DNA from: Glossina fuscipes
Lineage: Eukaryota; Arthropoda; Insecta; Diptera; Glossinidae
Assembly (NCBI RefSeq): GCF_014805625.2
Contig: NW_023998433.1
Coordinates: forward strand, 740,314-804,313
DNA: 64,000 nt
Direction of reading: 5' to 3'
Positions 1-10,056 of this stretch are shown here, one piece after another. Within the stretch, counting starts at the first letter, position 1, and the number at the start of each line of letters is the position of its first letter. The translations under genes were made by a program, and so were the position numbers. The notes beneath the pieces are model-generated. The model did not search any database. It was not told the DNA's origin and saw only the letters and a list, made by a program, of their open reading frames with translations.

Positions 1-370
1 TCAAAGAATGATATTCAAATGATCGCACCGCGGTTTGAAATCTCTGCATGGTTCAAAAAACCGGTTTTGCGAGTGAAGTTGCTGCTTAAAACACATAAAA
101 CTACGGCTACTCAGAACTTCAATCGAATATTGTGTTATTCGAGCGCACCAATTGACCTCAAATTTCGACTCACCTGATAACATGCTCCACCTAAGCATGT
201 AGAAGTAGTTTTTTGACTGGATTTTATAATTGGTTTTTGTCAGATTTTTTCAAATGTGCTCGTTTAATAGCCAACTACATTTTCATCCTCGTCAACGAAG
301 TGTCTTTATTTTATCAAAACGGCTGTGACATTACACGAAACCTTCAGAAGAGTTGTAAGGTATATATATA
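1..370. other. No gene recognised
   Basis: AT-rich DNA ahead of the first mariner. Short open frames occur on both strands, but none has a domain, a codon pattern or a neighbour that supports a gene. Confidence 0.5.
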
Positions 371-372
371 TA

Positions 373-1390
373 TTAGTTTGGGGAAAAAGAAATCCATTAT
401 TTTTTCGGTAGATGGCTGCACTGATAGATTTCTCGTAAAGTATCGATCAAACAATTTCAATGCTCGTTGGAAAGGTGACATTTCGCAGTAAAAAAAATTC
501 TTTTGCTGTTTTTTGTTTGGTGCATTCAGTTGTGAGTTACAGCGTGTTAAAAATGGAAGTGAACAAAGAGAAAATTCGGTACATTTTACAGTTTTTCTTT
601 GACAAAGGCGAAAATGCAAGCCAGGCGGCTAAAATTGTGAATGGTGCTTATGGTTCCGATACTGTAACAGCCAATTATGTGCAGTTTTGGTTTCGCAGAT
701 TCCGTTCAGGAATTTTTGATGTTAAAGATGCACCTCGCACAGGTAGGCCGGTCGTCGAAAATCTCGATAAAATCGGAGAAATGATCGAAGTTGACCGGCA
801 TGTTAGCAGTTGTGTAAACCATTTACACAAAGCTGGATTCAAAAAGAAGCTCGATGTTTGGATGCCACACCAATTAACAGAAAAAAACATGATGGATCGA
901 ATTTCCATCTGCGAAGCCTTGGCAAACGGAATGAGATAGACCCATTTCTTAAACGGATGGTGACTGGAGATGAGAAATGGCCAAGAATTGGCCAACAGGA
1001 GAGGTGTCGTGTTCCACCAGGACAACGCTAGGCCACACATATTTACAGTGACTCGCCAGAAACTTCGGGAGCTTGGTTGGGAAGTTTTAATGCATCCGCC
1101 ATACAGTCCGGACTTGGCACCAAGCGATTATCATCTTTTTCTTGCATTGCAAAATTTCTTTAATGATAAAAAATTGGAATCTAGGGAGGATTGTGAAAAT
1201 CGACTACTAGGGTTTTTGCAAATATAGACCAGGACTTCTATGAGAGGGGCATTTTGAAGTTACCTTTAAAATGGCAACAAATCATACAACAAAACGGTGC
1301 ATATTTGACCCAAATCGGACAATCCGAAACATGTTAAATAAAGTCCTCAAGTTCATATAAAAATAATGGATTTCTTTTTCCCCAAACTAA
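373..1390 (+). mobile_element. mariner element, copy 1 (internally deleted)
   Basis: The element starts with TTAGTTTGGGGAAAAAG and ends with its inverted copy (CTTTTTCCCCAAACTAA), and a TA target duplication lies on each side (371-372 and 1391-1392). The terminal inverted repeats are about 30 bp. It is 1,018 bp long. The copy at 57961-59221 is nearly identical but about 245 bp longer, because copy 1 has lost about 45 bp near position 809 and about 204 bp near position 980. Known family: Tc1/mariner DNA transposons, which insert at TA. The close match between copies suggests fairly recent activity. Confidence 0.95.
553..1337 (+). pseudogene. mariner transposase, broken (copy 1)
   Basis: The start is the ATG at 553, the same start as in copy 3. 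The N-terminal helix-turn-helix half is readable (KEKIRYILQFFFDKGENASQ, then the QFWFRRFRSGIFDVKDAPRT linker that leads to GRP). A deletion at about 809 removes roughly 15 residues of the second helix-turn-helix. A 1-bp loss in the ALAKRNE region near 922 shifts the frame, so translation stops at 937-939. The second deletion starts just after the first catalytic Asp (VTGDE). The HQDNARPH and SPDLAPSDYHLF blocks survive in another frame. Mariner transposases are about 345 residues with a DD34D triad; this copy cannot make one. The codon for the first Trp that is a stop in copy 3 (QFW) is intact here. Confidence 0.92.
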
Positions 1391-1392
1391 TA

Positions 1393-4249
1393 TAAGAAAG
1401 CTTCTTCTACTCAGATTAGTATTGAAATTGGACCAAATCGATGAATGAACACAGCTACAATATTTACCTTAAACTGCGTTTTCGCTTGTTTTTCATAAAT
1501 GACAAGAGAGGTAACAATAGAATCTCCGCACCAGTTCTGTTGACGATCCTACCGTATCTATGCAAATGGAAGAAATTAATCATACGCATCCAATATAAAA
1601 ATTTCAGATATTTCTACTTTTTTTTTAATATAAGAATGGTAGATGTAAACATCGTTGCCGATTATAATTTTGTGATCTAGGTCTAAATTAAAATGTTCCA
1701 AAACTCTGACGTTTTTCCATGATGATCACTATTACGGAAGTACTGTTAAAGTAAATTAAGTAAATCGTTTAAGCATTGAAGGCAAGGAAATCCTTGAAAA
1801 TAAAACTGATGCTTCGAAGGGAATCGTTCCACAAATATCGTTTTCGTCGAGTAGACCTCTCCCTGCAACATGGTACATTCGTTCCGTATTACATAAATAC
1901 GTGTTATACGAGAGACTTAGATTATACAAATGCCTAAACCGTTCACAGCTCAAAGTGATTAATTTACTTGTTATATTTAAAAGAACTTTCTTTAATAATC
2001 AGACGTAACATACTTAACACACGACAACTGTTACGTCCGCTGAATAGTAAATGGCCCATGATATTTAGTGTTGAGAAGGTAACATTTTCTCTTAACGCAC
2101 CACAATTCACGTGCGAACGACAACATAACTTTTAATGTCCAGAAGAAGAAGAAGAAGAAGACTCTTTCTTACATAAACTTTAAACTTTGCAAAAATATGA
2201 GAAATGCTATAGTGAATCGTTATCAAAAATATTACATCTCGAAAGTATTTTGAAGCGTAAAAAAAGTAAAGAAGTAACTATAGCGACTTAAAATTTTCAT
2301 AACACATACGGAATTCAAAATTTTTAATATTCTGCATGACTTTATTCATATATTGGGTTGCTTGGAAAATCGTTTCCTTTTTTCTTTTTAATCAAAATGA
2401 AAGGCTACTTTTTTATAGTGGATAAATATATTACTATGAATTGTCGAACTCAATAAATGTAATTTCCGCGCGATTTTAAAAATTGTTGTTCGTCGGTTTG
2501 CATCAGTTAATCCTTTTATTTTGTCTTCATCCACTTCACATGACCTTCTAGAACGTGATACATCTTCAGTATCGAAACTGAATCGGAATGAAGTTTTCTA
2601 AAAAACAAACACTTTCCATTATTTTTTTTCTTGCTTGAATATCATTTTTACTTCATCGAGAGTTAGCAGTGAAAATGCTGCTTAAGTGTCAGCTTGGCTT
2701 TGAAAAAGTACAATTAAATCGATTTTTCGCGAACAACGAAATGATTTGCCGAACAATATATGAGTTTAGTTAGATAAAAGGTTGTTCTATTTTACTTCAT
2801 TTTAAGTAAATTATCTTTTTTTGGTAAATGTTCCGCAAGAAAAAGTTTTGTTTTTATTTGGTAATCTATTCAGAATAAACCTTAAAACGTAAATATGTGC
2901 AAAGACAAAGTGTAACGTGCACACAATGGTCCATTTGCAAGTATCGAACTTTGTTATACGAAAAGTGGATTAAATTCGAGTCATACAATCATCCACCCAC
3001 TGCCATCAAACATTATTATTGACAAATGCGTAACTTTGACAAAAAGCATGGAAGGAATAGAGTAATACCTCTTCTGGTTTTTTATTTCGTATCTATTGAA
3101 ACACGTACACGGCATGTGTTCAGCCATACAGCAACTTTAGCACTCTCTATAGACATAATGAAATAATGGTGGGGTATGGCGTTTAAAAAAAGTCAAGCTT
3201 TCGTGTGATAGTATGTTGCTTTTTGTTCGCTTCATTTTTAGGTATCTTTTTTCTTGCTGCTTTATATAACACCGATAACATAAAACAATGTGTTAAGGGA
3301 TTAACTAGTTGACACTGGGTTTTTGTTCGTTTTCAGCTTTTTATCACCTGCAATTCTATCTCATTTGTAGACGCATGTGAATATTGTTAGCATTGTTGTT
3401 TACAAGTGTGCACTTACAAAAAAAAAAAAAAAAAAAAAAATTGCTTTCAATGTCAAATTCATTTTGCACTAAAATGGGCATTTGTTCAGAGAAAGAGAAA
3501 GAAAAACAATTCTTTTTGCAGAACGCACACGTAGAGCCGACAAAGTAACTTTAATATGTGCTATACGACAACTAATATTTTAAAGATAGGGAAATTTCAT
3601 ACAGTCTTAATTCTAACTATGCATAAAAGTAAACGCTACACTTCTTAATTACGACGATGGCGGGATAAAAGAAAATTATTCACGTTTAACTTTTTTTTAT
3701 TTTTCTTCTTACTAAGAAGCTTTTATGGCCGTCGAAAGGAATCACTATTAAAATCTTTAGCAAGAAACTCATGATGTAACTTTAATTATCTTCAGATCTT
3801 ATATAAAGGCAATCGAAGATTTACTCTTGCATTCGTAACAGCCAGCGATACACATCGAAGACCTTATAAAAAATAGCGGTCTTGATTTCTAATATACATT
3901 GGCCAATTACTCCTAGGACTAAATACGTAAAAAGCTTCTGTTTTCTTTGCAAATCTGGTCTTTCTTTCGCACAATCAATTTAGTGCTTTTCTAATCTTTC
4001 GATTTCCATGCGTCCATGTACGCTCCACTTTCCGTGATTATCTCATCACTTAATCCAAGTCTTTTAAATCAGAGATATTAGCGTCGCTAGGAGATGGGGC
4101 AATTCTGAGTTTAATTCATGAAATATTGTTTTCGTAGCGAGCGATTTGAATGTCGATGTCTTTGTTCGATTGTAAGTAAATCCGATATCTATACAGAAAA
4201 CAGTTTTCCTTTGCATGGTGAATGCATTACGTTTTGCTATTTTCAGGAT
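1393..4249. other. Gene-free AT-rich stretch
   Basis: I see no supported gene. The only simple-sequence features are a short GAA run at about 2142-2160 and a poly(A) run of more than 20 bases at about 3418-3440, which could be the tail of an old retroposed insertion whose body I cannot recognise. Confidence 0.5.
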
Positions 4250-4345
4250 ATTTCGCCTGATTAGCGGAGTAAGTAAACGATCTCGGCTAACAACTCAGTG
4301 GTTCTGGGTTCAAATCCCAAGTGCTGTACAGTTTTCAATAAAATG
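4250..4345 (+). mobile_element. tRNA-derived SINE, family A, 5' part
   Basis: The segment carries an RNA polymerase III type B box (GGTTCAAATCC at 4307-4317) preceded by AACTCAGTGG, and a degenerate A box about 40 bases upstream. It aligns well with the minus-strand copy at 55119-55292, through the shared AACTCAGTGGT, GGGTTC and AAGTGC blocks and the following TTTTnAATAAA. The 3' body and tail are missing or unrecognisable. It is not a functional tRNA: the match ends in SINE body rather than an acceptor stem. Confidence 0.75.
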
Positions 4346-4624
4346 GCAAATTGCGTTAAAAAGCTTGCTGTTAGAGATTCTTTCTTTGGCTAAATTAGCT
4401 ATAATAATATAATAACACTAACAATAGCCTTTAAGTCCTGCAAGTTATATCCTGCACGTTCACATTTTTCATATTTTCAACTTTAATTATCACTTTTGGG
4501 CGAACACTCTGCGCAGCACGAATGGTGTTTGAAGTCAGTCAGAATCAGCGACAAATTGTTAGGGAAAATTTGTTATAGACATTTTCAAGCCTTCTTGATT
4601 CCCCTGTCGTTATATCCTACACCA

Positions 4625-4792
4625 CGTGCGGTGGTTCGATTCCGAACGAATTTTCAATTTTTCTACTTTAGGGAATGGTTCGTAACGATGCACGTTTCGA
4701 CGTTTCAAAAGTCGTTATATAAAGAATTGTAGGGTGGTGTACAATATTTAATAGTGTTCCGTGGCTCACTATAGTGTTTAACTGGTTTTGAC
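4625..4792 (+). mobile_element. HINE (DINE-1-like Helentron derivative), 3' end
   Basis: The 3' terminus (about 4730-4790) has the family signature: GTAGGGTGGTGT, then ATTTAATAGTG, a short inverted repeat (TAGTG ... CACTA) and a T-rich end. The same layout recurs at 16842-16900 and 24763-24823. The body upstream is too decayed to bound exactly. Known family: DINE-1/HINE elements are non-autonomous Helentron-type rolling-circle transposons of flies. Confidence 0.65.
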
Positions 4793-5086
4793 AAGAAAAA
4801 GCTAACATTTCTAGAATCACTGCAACTCGAAAAAAAATTATTCGAAATGGCATGAATTTTGACAAGCAACGTTAGGGGGTCAGTACGTTTTAAAAATAAT
4901 ATGGATTTTTTATTAGAGACTACATTTATGTGTAGATTCAGGGAATTATTGACAGATGCGTTGCTATTCCGTGTTGGATAATATCGCGATGTGTCCATGT
5001 AAAAGTACAACTCTACGCCGCAGCACACAGATATTTTTACGTTTTATGTGCCAAAAAAAGGGGTTTACGGTCAGGGAAGCTCTTTC

Positions 5087-5110
5087 TATATATATATATA
5101 TATATATATA
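5087..5110. repeat. (TA)n microsatellite
   Basis: Uninterrupted TA dinucleotides directly abut the left end of the foldback element at 5111. Confidence 0.95.
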
Positions 5111-5563
5111 GAGGGTGTGAAGATAAATTCGAATTTAACTAGCAAAGACACCTATCATTTCTCTCAACAAAACTCTGTAAACGCATTAACAGAGCTCTGT
5201 TAAATATTATATTAAAATTAAGATATAGTTGGATTTGAAAGTCTACTTTGTTCAGATTAAAAAACGTAAAATCTTTTTGTCGACACGTCATGGATTTATA
5301 TGAAAACACCTTTCGAATAAACTAAACAACTTCAAATTCTGTTTTTCGAAACTGTTTTTAGCAATATTCTGAAATTTGCTATGTTAGGAAAAAGTGCTTA
5401 CTGAAAAATATTCAAATTTTAAAGCCTAGTGCGGCCAAACTAGAGAACGTCGCCCGTACTCACCTCTATCACCTTTAACCTCTCTGTTAAGTTGTTTACA
5501 AGGTCTGTTAAGGGAGTTGGTAGATGTTTTTGCTATTTAAATTCGAATTTATGTTCACACGCT
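5111..5563. mobile_element. Foldback/MITE element with ~90-bp terminal inverted repeats
   Basis: The left end reads GGGTGTGAAGATAAATTCGA and the right end is its imperfect inverse (TCGAATTTATGTTCACACGC). Pairing continues inwards through the TTTAA, TAGCAAA, CTA and TTAACAGA blocks for about 85-90 bp. Inside are short palindromes such as CAGAGCTCTG. There is no coding capacity. A left-end relative lies at 51804-51940 and a right-end relative at 18275-18365, so this is a dispersed family. The superfamily is unknown to me: termini of the form AAG(G/C)GTGTGAA do not decide it, and no clear target duplication is visible because TA repeats flank the left side. Confidence 0.75.
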
Positions 5564-6949
5564 TCATAAAAGTGACAGTGTAGTCCAGATAGCGGCATTC
5601 CGTTACATGAGTCTTATCTAAGTCAGGTTCGGAGCAAAAAATCACCTGCTGCATTTGCTGTATGCTAGACTATTTGCTCTCGGAAAAAATTTTAGTTTCA
5701 AACGGCATGCAGCATGTTCAAAATGAACGTCATTTGGCAATAACTTCTTCTTTGTTTTATGAACGTTGTTTTGTCTTCTTTTGGGTTTTATTTTATTAAA
5801 AATCAGTGCATGTGTATACGCCGTTAACCGCTTAGGTAAGTATTAAGTAAAACATCTGTAGTTCTTAGCACGTAATTACTATGAAAGAATGTGTGAGATT
5901 ATCGTATTAATTATCAATTCGATGTGTACATCTGTATATATATATATGGTATATAGGAACAAGTTCACATATGCTTTGTTGGTATAATGAATTTTGGATT
6001 GTTGGGTGGAGAAAATGAATTTTGTAAAAGTTTTTCTTTTGTGTATCTCACAAATAAACTGTCACTTATAATCTTCCTAATCATTTGTCAGGCCAAAGCA
6101 AAAAATGAGCATATTGCGACATTTAAGATAATCAGACAGATATTTCTGTACAGACATGCGTTCACGCGTACACAAGGGCTAGTGCACTATTGTATTAGAA
6201 GAATAAGCTTACGACAATGGCTGAAGGATTTTTATCATAAATTTTCCTTTCTTTATGCTGATTTCCGGCAAATAGTTTCATTTGAATCACTGGAAATTAC
6301 GTTATCTATAACATTTCCATTCTGTAGCAGATAACTTTTTAATAGAAATTCTATAGAATAAAATGTTATTTTAATTCAAATGTGTTTTCGTCTTTTCAGA
6401 GAGAATAAATGTTTAAATGGTTGAGTCATAATCAATTATTGGACCGTGAAAAATGAAAAGTAAAATAGTCAAAAATGAAAAAATTAGCTTTTCACTAAAT
6501 GTCATACAATCTGAAGCTAATTGAGAATTTATTTGAGTTTGCTTTTTGCTGTACATTTCAAAGAGTTTTAAGAACTGATTTATAAAATGAAGTCATCTTC
6601 ATAGTTCCAGATAGTTTATCAATTTATAATATTATATTATAATGAAGTTGATGACATCAAACTATTTATTCACTTCTTTTGTGGGCGCGTCTTTTACTAA
6701 ACCATTTAGAAACTTCTTAGCTTGACGCAGAGATAATGCCGGGTTACGTTATAAGATTGTTCGTAAACTCATTTTATTTATTTCCTCTACAGAGGACTTA
6801 TACTTTTTCATAGCCACGTTCACACTTAAGTTGCATTGTCATTATATATCTTGACAACTAATATAGCGGGTATTGCTTTCGAAAAAGTTTGCTTAATCCT
6901 GCTCAACAGCTTTTGGTTGTTGGCTTATCCAATACGGAAATCGAAAGCA
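5564..6949. other. Gene-free AT-rich stretch
   Basis: I see no supported gene, RNA or repeat. The 115-codon open frame at 5987-6334 has no recognisable domain and is compatible with chance. Confidence 0.45.
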
Positions 6950-7310
6950 ATATTTCCACATATTTGATTTTCTCAAACCGGACGGTATAAAATGCGATTC
7001 AAGCAAGAAAAAAATTATTGGATGTATAGGAAGAAGATGTATTAACAGAACGCCAGTGCCAAGAGTGCAAAAAGTGCCTTTCAGAAAATTTTGATGTCGA
7101 AAGTACGCCTTCTGGGAGGCCACTTGACATCAATTGATATAAAACGCCCTACGACAACAAAGTCGCTGAAAGGTGAAATCTATCGAACCCGCCCATTCAT
7201 GATCCCGTGAAAGCCAATGGGCTTTCATTTTGACCCAAAATAAAAGATCAAAAGCAAAATGACTTTCCGAAACACCAAATGTAAATTCATTTCTCTGACT
7301 TGCAAAAAGT
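6950..7310 (+). pseudogene. Fossil mariner transposase, N-terminal part
   Basis: Conceptual translation across frame breaks gives NFDVESTPSGRPLDI near 7087-7131 (mariner linker: NFDVxDxxRxGRP) and then AER-NLSNPPIHDPVKANG near 7165-7220, which matches the second helix-turn-helix block (AERLNxSxxTIxxHLKxLG). Several stops and frameshifts are present, and neither terminal repeats nor a catalytic half can be found. It is a different and much older mariner lineage than copies 1-3. Confidence 0.7.
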
Positions 7311-8375
7311 GTACACACACACTTTACATTAGATGAAGAAATTTGTCGTAAATATATATAGTATAGATCCTAAGGGGAACACGGTAAGTTAATAGGATGT
7401 TCGTTGGAAACTTAAGAATGTGAAAATATGAGGGAACCTGATAATGATATGAGGTGATTATGATAGATTTTATATCTCTCTAAAACCTCATGATTATTAT
7501 TACGCAGTTATTGCGTCTGCCAAATACTTGGTTGCATTTGAACATTCACAGTAGTAGACTAATGTAAAAACCTGCTTAAGTTCCACATTGAAGAATCCAT
7601 GGTAAACTCCTAATAAGAATCTCTTCTTAAAATACTTTTTTTTCCGGGGAAAGAAGTTATCAGACATTAATTTGAAATTTAAATTTTTTTGTTTGATTGA
7701 TATTCTTTTTCTTTTGTCTTTGGTATGGGTTAAATACTTTAATACAACATATATTTCAAATATTGTTAAACGAATAGGCTTTGTTAAAGGCAAGAATAGA
7801 AGAAAAAAAGAAACAAAAAAAAAAAAGCTTTGTGAGAGGCAAGAGAAAAGAAAAAATAAATTTATTTACGTGATATATTAAATAAGATTTTTCCTTTTCC
7901 TCTGTATAAAGTGTCAAGGATATCTGATAGCCTTCTCGAGTGAAAAGAAAGCTAGAAAAGAGAAAAAAGGAGAAGGATTTTTTATTATTTCCAATAATAA
8001 CATTAAATGCTTTCAACCGACAACCGTCTTTAAATACCATAGACACGGACGCTAGAGTTTTGGGCATGTTTAATTTTATATTTGCTGTTTGTTTTTTGAT
8101 TTGGATTAAGGTTGCATGAGAGGGAAGCTTTGAATGAATGAGAAATATTAATTCAAATTCTAATTCCTATCGCTGCTTATAGCTTCTTCTTTTTTTTTTT
8201 TTTGCATATCGTATCTCTATTGTTCTCTTCTAATTGCATTTGACGTAATCTGAGAGGTAAAGCCATTTGATGCCATTTTCCCTTCACCTATACTTATGCG
8301 TTTCTGTGCACATGCATTTGCGTTTATTTATGTGCATGAATATGAATTTAAGAATATGTATATGTTTACATATGT

Positions 8376-8378
<3 letters not shown>

Positions 8379-8413
<35 letters not shown>
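8379..8413. repeat. (TA)n microsatellite
   Basis: About 17 perfect TA units. Confidence 0.95.
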
Positions 8414-8417
<4 letters not shown>

Positions 8418-8782
8418 ATATATGTAAGTATTTGAAATACAAATGGCAGCTCAAAGGCAGTATAATGCGATTTCATTGATTTTGATCTAAATGGATTTTA
8501 TTTTTTCAAGTAAGTATAACTATATGGACACACAAACACATACAGGCGGGGGCACGGCTATGCATGCACTTGCACAAAAACTTCAAAGAGAGAAACTACG
8601 ATAAAACAAAATTTAATATAAAACGCGCACACCACTTATTCACGCATTTATGCGAACACATACATGCGCTACACTCCTACTTTTATGGGTCTTTGGCCTC
8701 AGAAACATATACAATGCTTATATGCATACATATGCTCCGTATAATGCATAGAATTTTCAACTGATCAATTTCATTAAGATTA

Positions 8783-8802
8783 AGAGAGAGAGAGAGAGAG
8801 AG
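8783..8802. repeat. (AG)n microsatellite
   Basis: Ten perfect AG units, then interrupted. Confidence 0.95.
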
Positions 8803-9090
8803 GGAGAGAAGTAAAGAATAAAAGCGAACAACAACAAAATGAAATACCTATGTAAACGTATAGCATATGTTGCTACATAACATTTAAATACTCGTACGTA
8901 TATGAAAATTTTTTTCATATTTACTTATTTTTTCAAACAAACGGAAATTCCATTACAAGTTTTATATGTTCGCTTGTATAAGAGCAATGTTTTGTACATA
9001 GCGTTTGCGGTTGAGGTTTTTTCTTTAATTTTATTTTTATTTTTTATTATCACATCTAGAGGATGCGGGTGTACTAAATTCACTAACCTA

Positions 9091-9104
9091 ATTGTAACGA
9101 TCAG
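9091..9104. repeat. 14-bp direct repeat, left (target duplication)
   Basis: ATTGTAACGATCAG occurs here and, identically, at 10156-10169, on either side of the GC-richer insertion. A perfect 14-mer at both edges of a compositionally distinct block is the normal footprint of target-primed (LINE-type) insertion. Confidence 0.85.
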
Positions 9105-9234
9105 AATTTGTGGCAAGGGTTTAACGTGGGTTCCTGCCTGAAAGGCTTAACCCCACGGTGGCCCAAGCCACTTTTAAGCGTACTACGCCCCCTGGCGAGT
9201 TAGACAATCCCCACAGAGTAGGAGCCTAAACAGC

Positions 9235-9340
9235 ACCAGAGTCCAGATCAGTTTATTGTGTATGGAACAATAAACCCCACTCTGGTGAATGGCGAGGCCT
9301 AGCTGCACTCAATTGTTCCATTTTAGCTAGGAACTCGCCA
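9235..9340. repeat. Two adjacent long stem-loops
   Basis: Stem 1: ACCAGAGT (9235-9242) with ACTCTGGT (9279-9286), enclosing GTTTATTGT (9251-9259) with ACAATAAAC (9267-9275). Stem 2: TGGCGAG (9290-9296) with CTCGCCA (9334-9340), enclosing CCTAGCT (9298-9304) with AGCTAGG (9325-9331). All four arms pair perfectly. Confidence 0.9.
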
Positions 9341-9379
9341 ACCACAACCACCACGAGTACTCCCCGAAGGGCCGCACCC

Positions 9380-9452
9380 AAGCAGTCAGGACTCACAAAT
9401 TGATCAACTGACTGCTTCCGCCATAAGGCTTCCACTGTGCTGTTGATCAATT
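9380..9452. repeat. Overlapping, mutually exclusive hairpins
   Basis: AAGCAGTCAG (9380-9389) pairs with CTGACTGCTT (9408-9417). Overlapping it, AATTGATCAAC (9398-9408) pairs with GTTGATCAATT (9442-9452). The two stems share position 9408 and interleave, so they form either a switch or a pseudoknot-like arrangement. Confidence 0.85.
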
Positions 9453-9460
9453 ACCACCAT

Positions 9461-9692
9461 TACCCGCAGGCATCCGTGACATGTGTTCAAAAGTAAAAAT
9501 AGATAAAAGGGGAAAACTTATTCGTCATATCCCTTTTCCATTTTTGCATGTATTAATTAATTTACCAGACATTTTCTATCAATCGGCCAAAGGGAAGGCC
9601 GTCCGTCAATTCCTTTTTGCATTAATAGTATAATTAATTTATTTATTACGACTTAAGGACAAAGTCCATCATATACCCGCAGGCATACGTGG
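9461..9692. repeat. AT-rich segment between ~18-bp direct repeats
   Basis: TACCCGCAGGCATnCGTG occurs at about 9462 and again at about 9676. Between the repeats the sequence changes to strongly AT-rich, unlike the rest of the element, as if about 200 bp had inserted with its own target duplication. On the minus strand this segment contains AAAGGAATTGACGGA (9616-9602), identical to a universally conserved small-subunit rRNA stretch. Confidence 0.6.
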
Positions 9693-9763
9693 CTTTGTGA
9701 GGCGAGCTTCCTGACCCCCGTGGCTCCCAGTTTGTTTTGCAAAGCCTTATGGCATACTTTGGG

Positions 9764-9974
9764 CGGTTGTTAAAAACAACCGTACTTGCTTCGGATTCTC
9801 CATACTTTCCTGGTTGCCAGCCCCAAGTGAACTACTCTTCTTCAAGATATATAGGTCTCGGGTATTGCACTGAACATGGTAGACTAGTCTAATGCACTCT
9901 ACCATGCACTCGCTAGATTACTACCTTCATTGTACTTAAATACCATTCAATATATTTCCTCGGTAGTAACTAGC
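9764..9974. repeat. Three strong stem-loops in series
   Basis: CGGTTGTT (9764-9771) pairs with AACAACCG (9775-9782) over a 3-nt loop. CATGGTAGA (9875-9883) pairs with TCTACCATG (9898-9906). GCTAG-A-TTACTACC (9912-9925) pairs with GGTAGTAACTAGC (9962-9974) with one bulged A. Confidence 0.9.
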
Positions 9975-10056
9975 TTATTGAGTAAGAGCTCTTCTTCCCG
10001 CCAACCCCTCCACCATCTCTCAGAAACTCGTCGCCGAGTTAGCAGCCCAAAACCTT

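Larger units (their letters stand above)
7311..9090. other. Gene-free AT-rich stretch with microsatellites
   Basis: There is no supported gene. It holds a (TA)n run at 8379-8413, an (AG)n run at 8783-8802 and poly(T) tracts. Short open frames over 8267-8479 simply read through the TA repeat. Confidence 0.55.

Noticed and set aside
5987..6334. 115-codon open frame as a gene
   Set aside because: No domain, AT-driven composition, and no neighbouring signal.
9602..9616. An 18S rRNA gene fragment
   Set aside because: Only 15 bases match and the flanks do not follow rRNA, so it is reported as a curiosity and not an rRNA gene.
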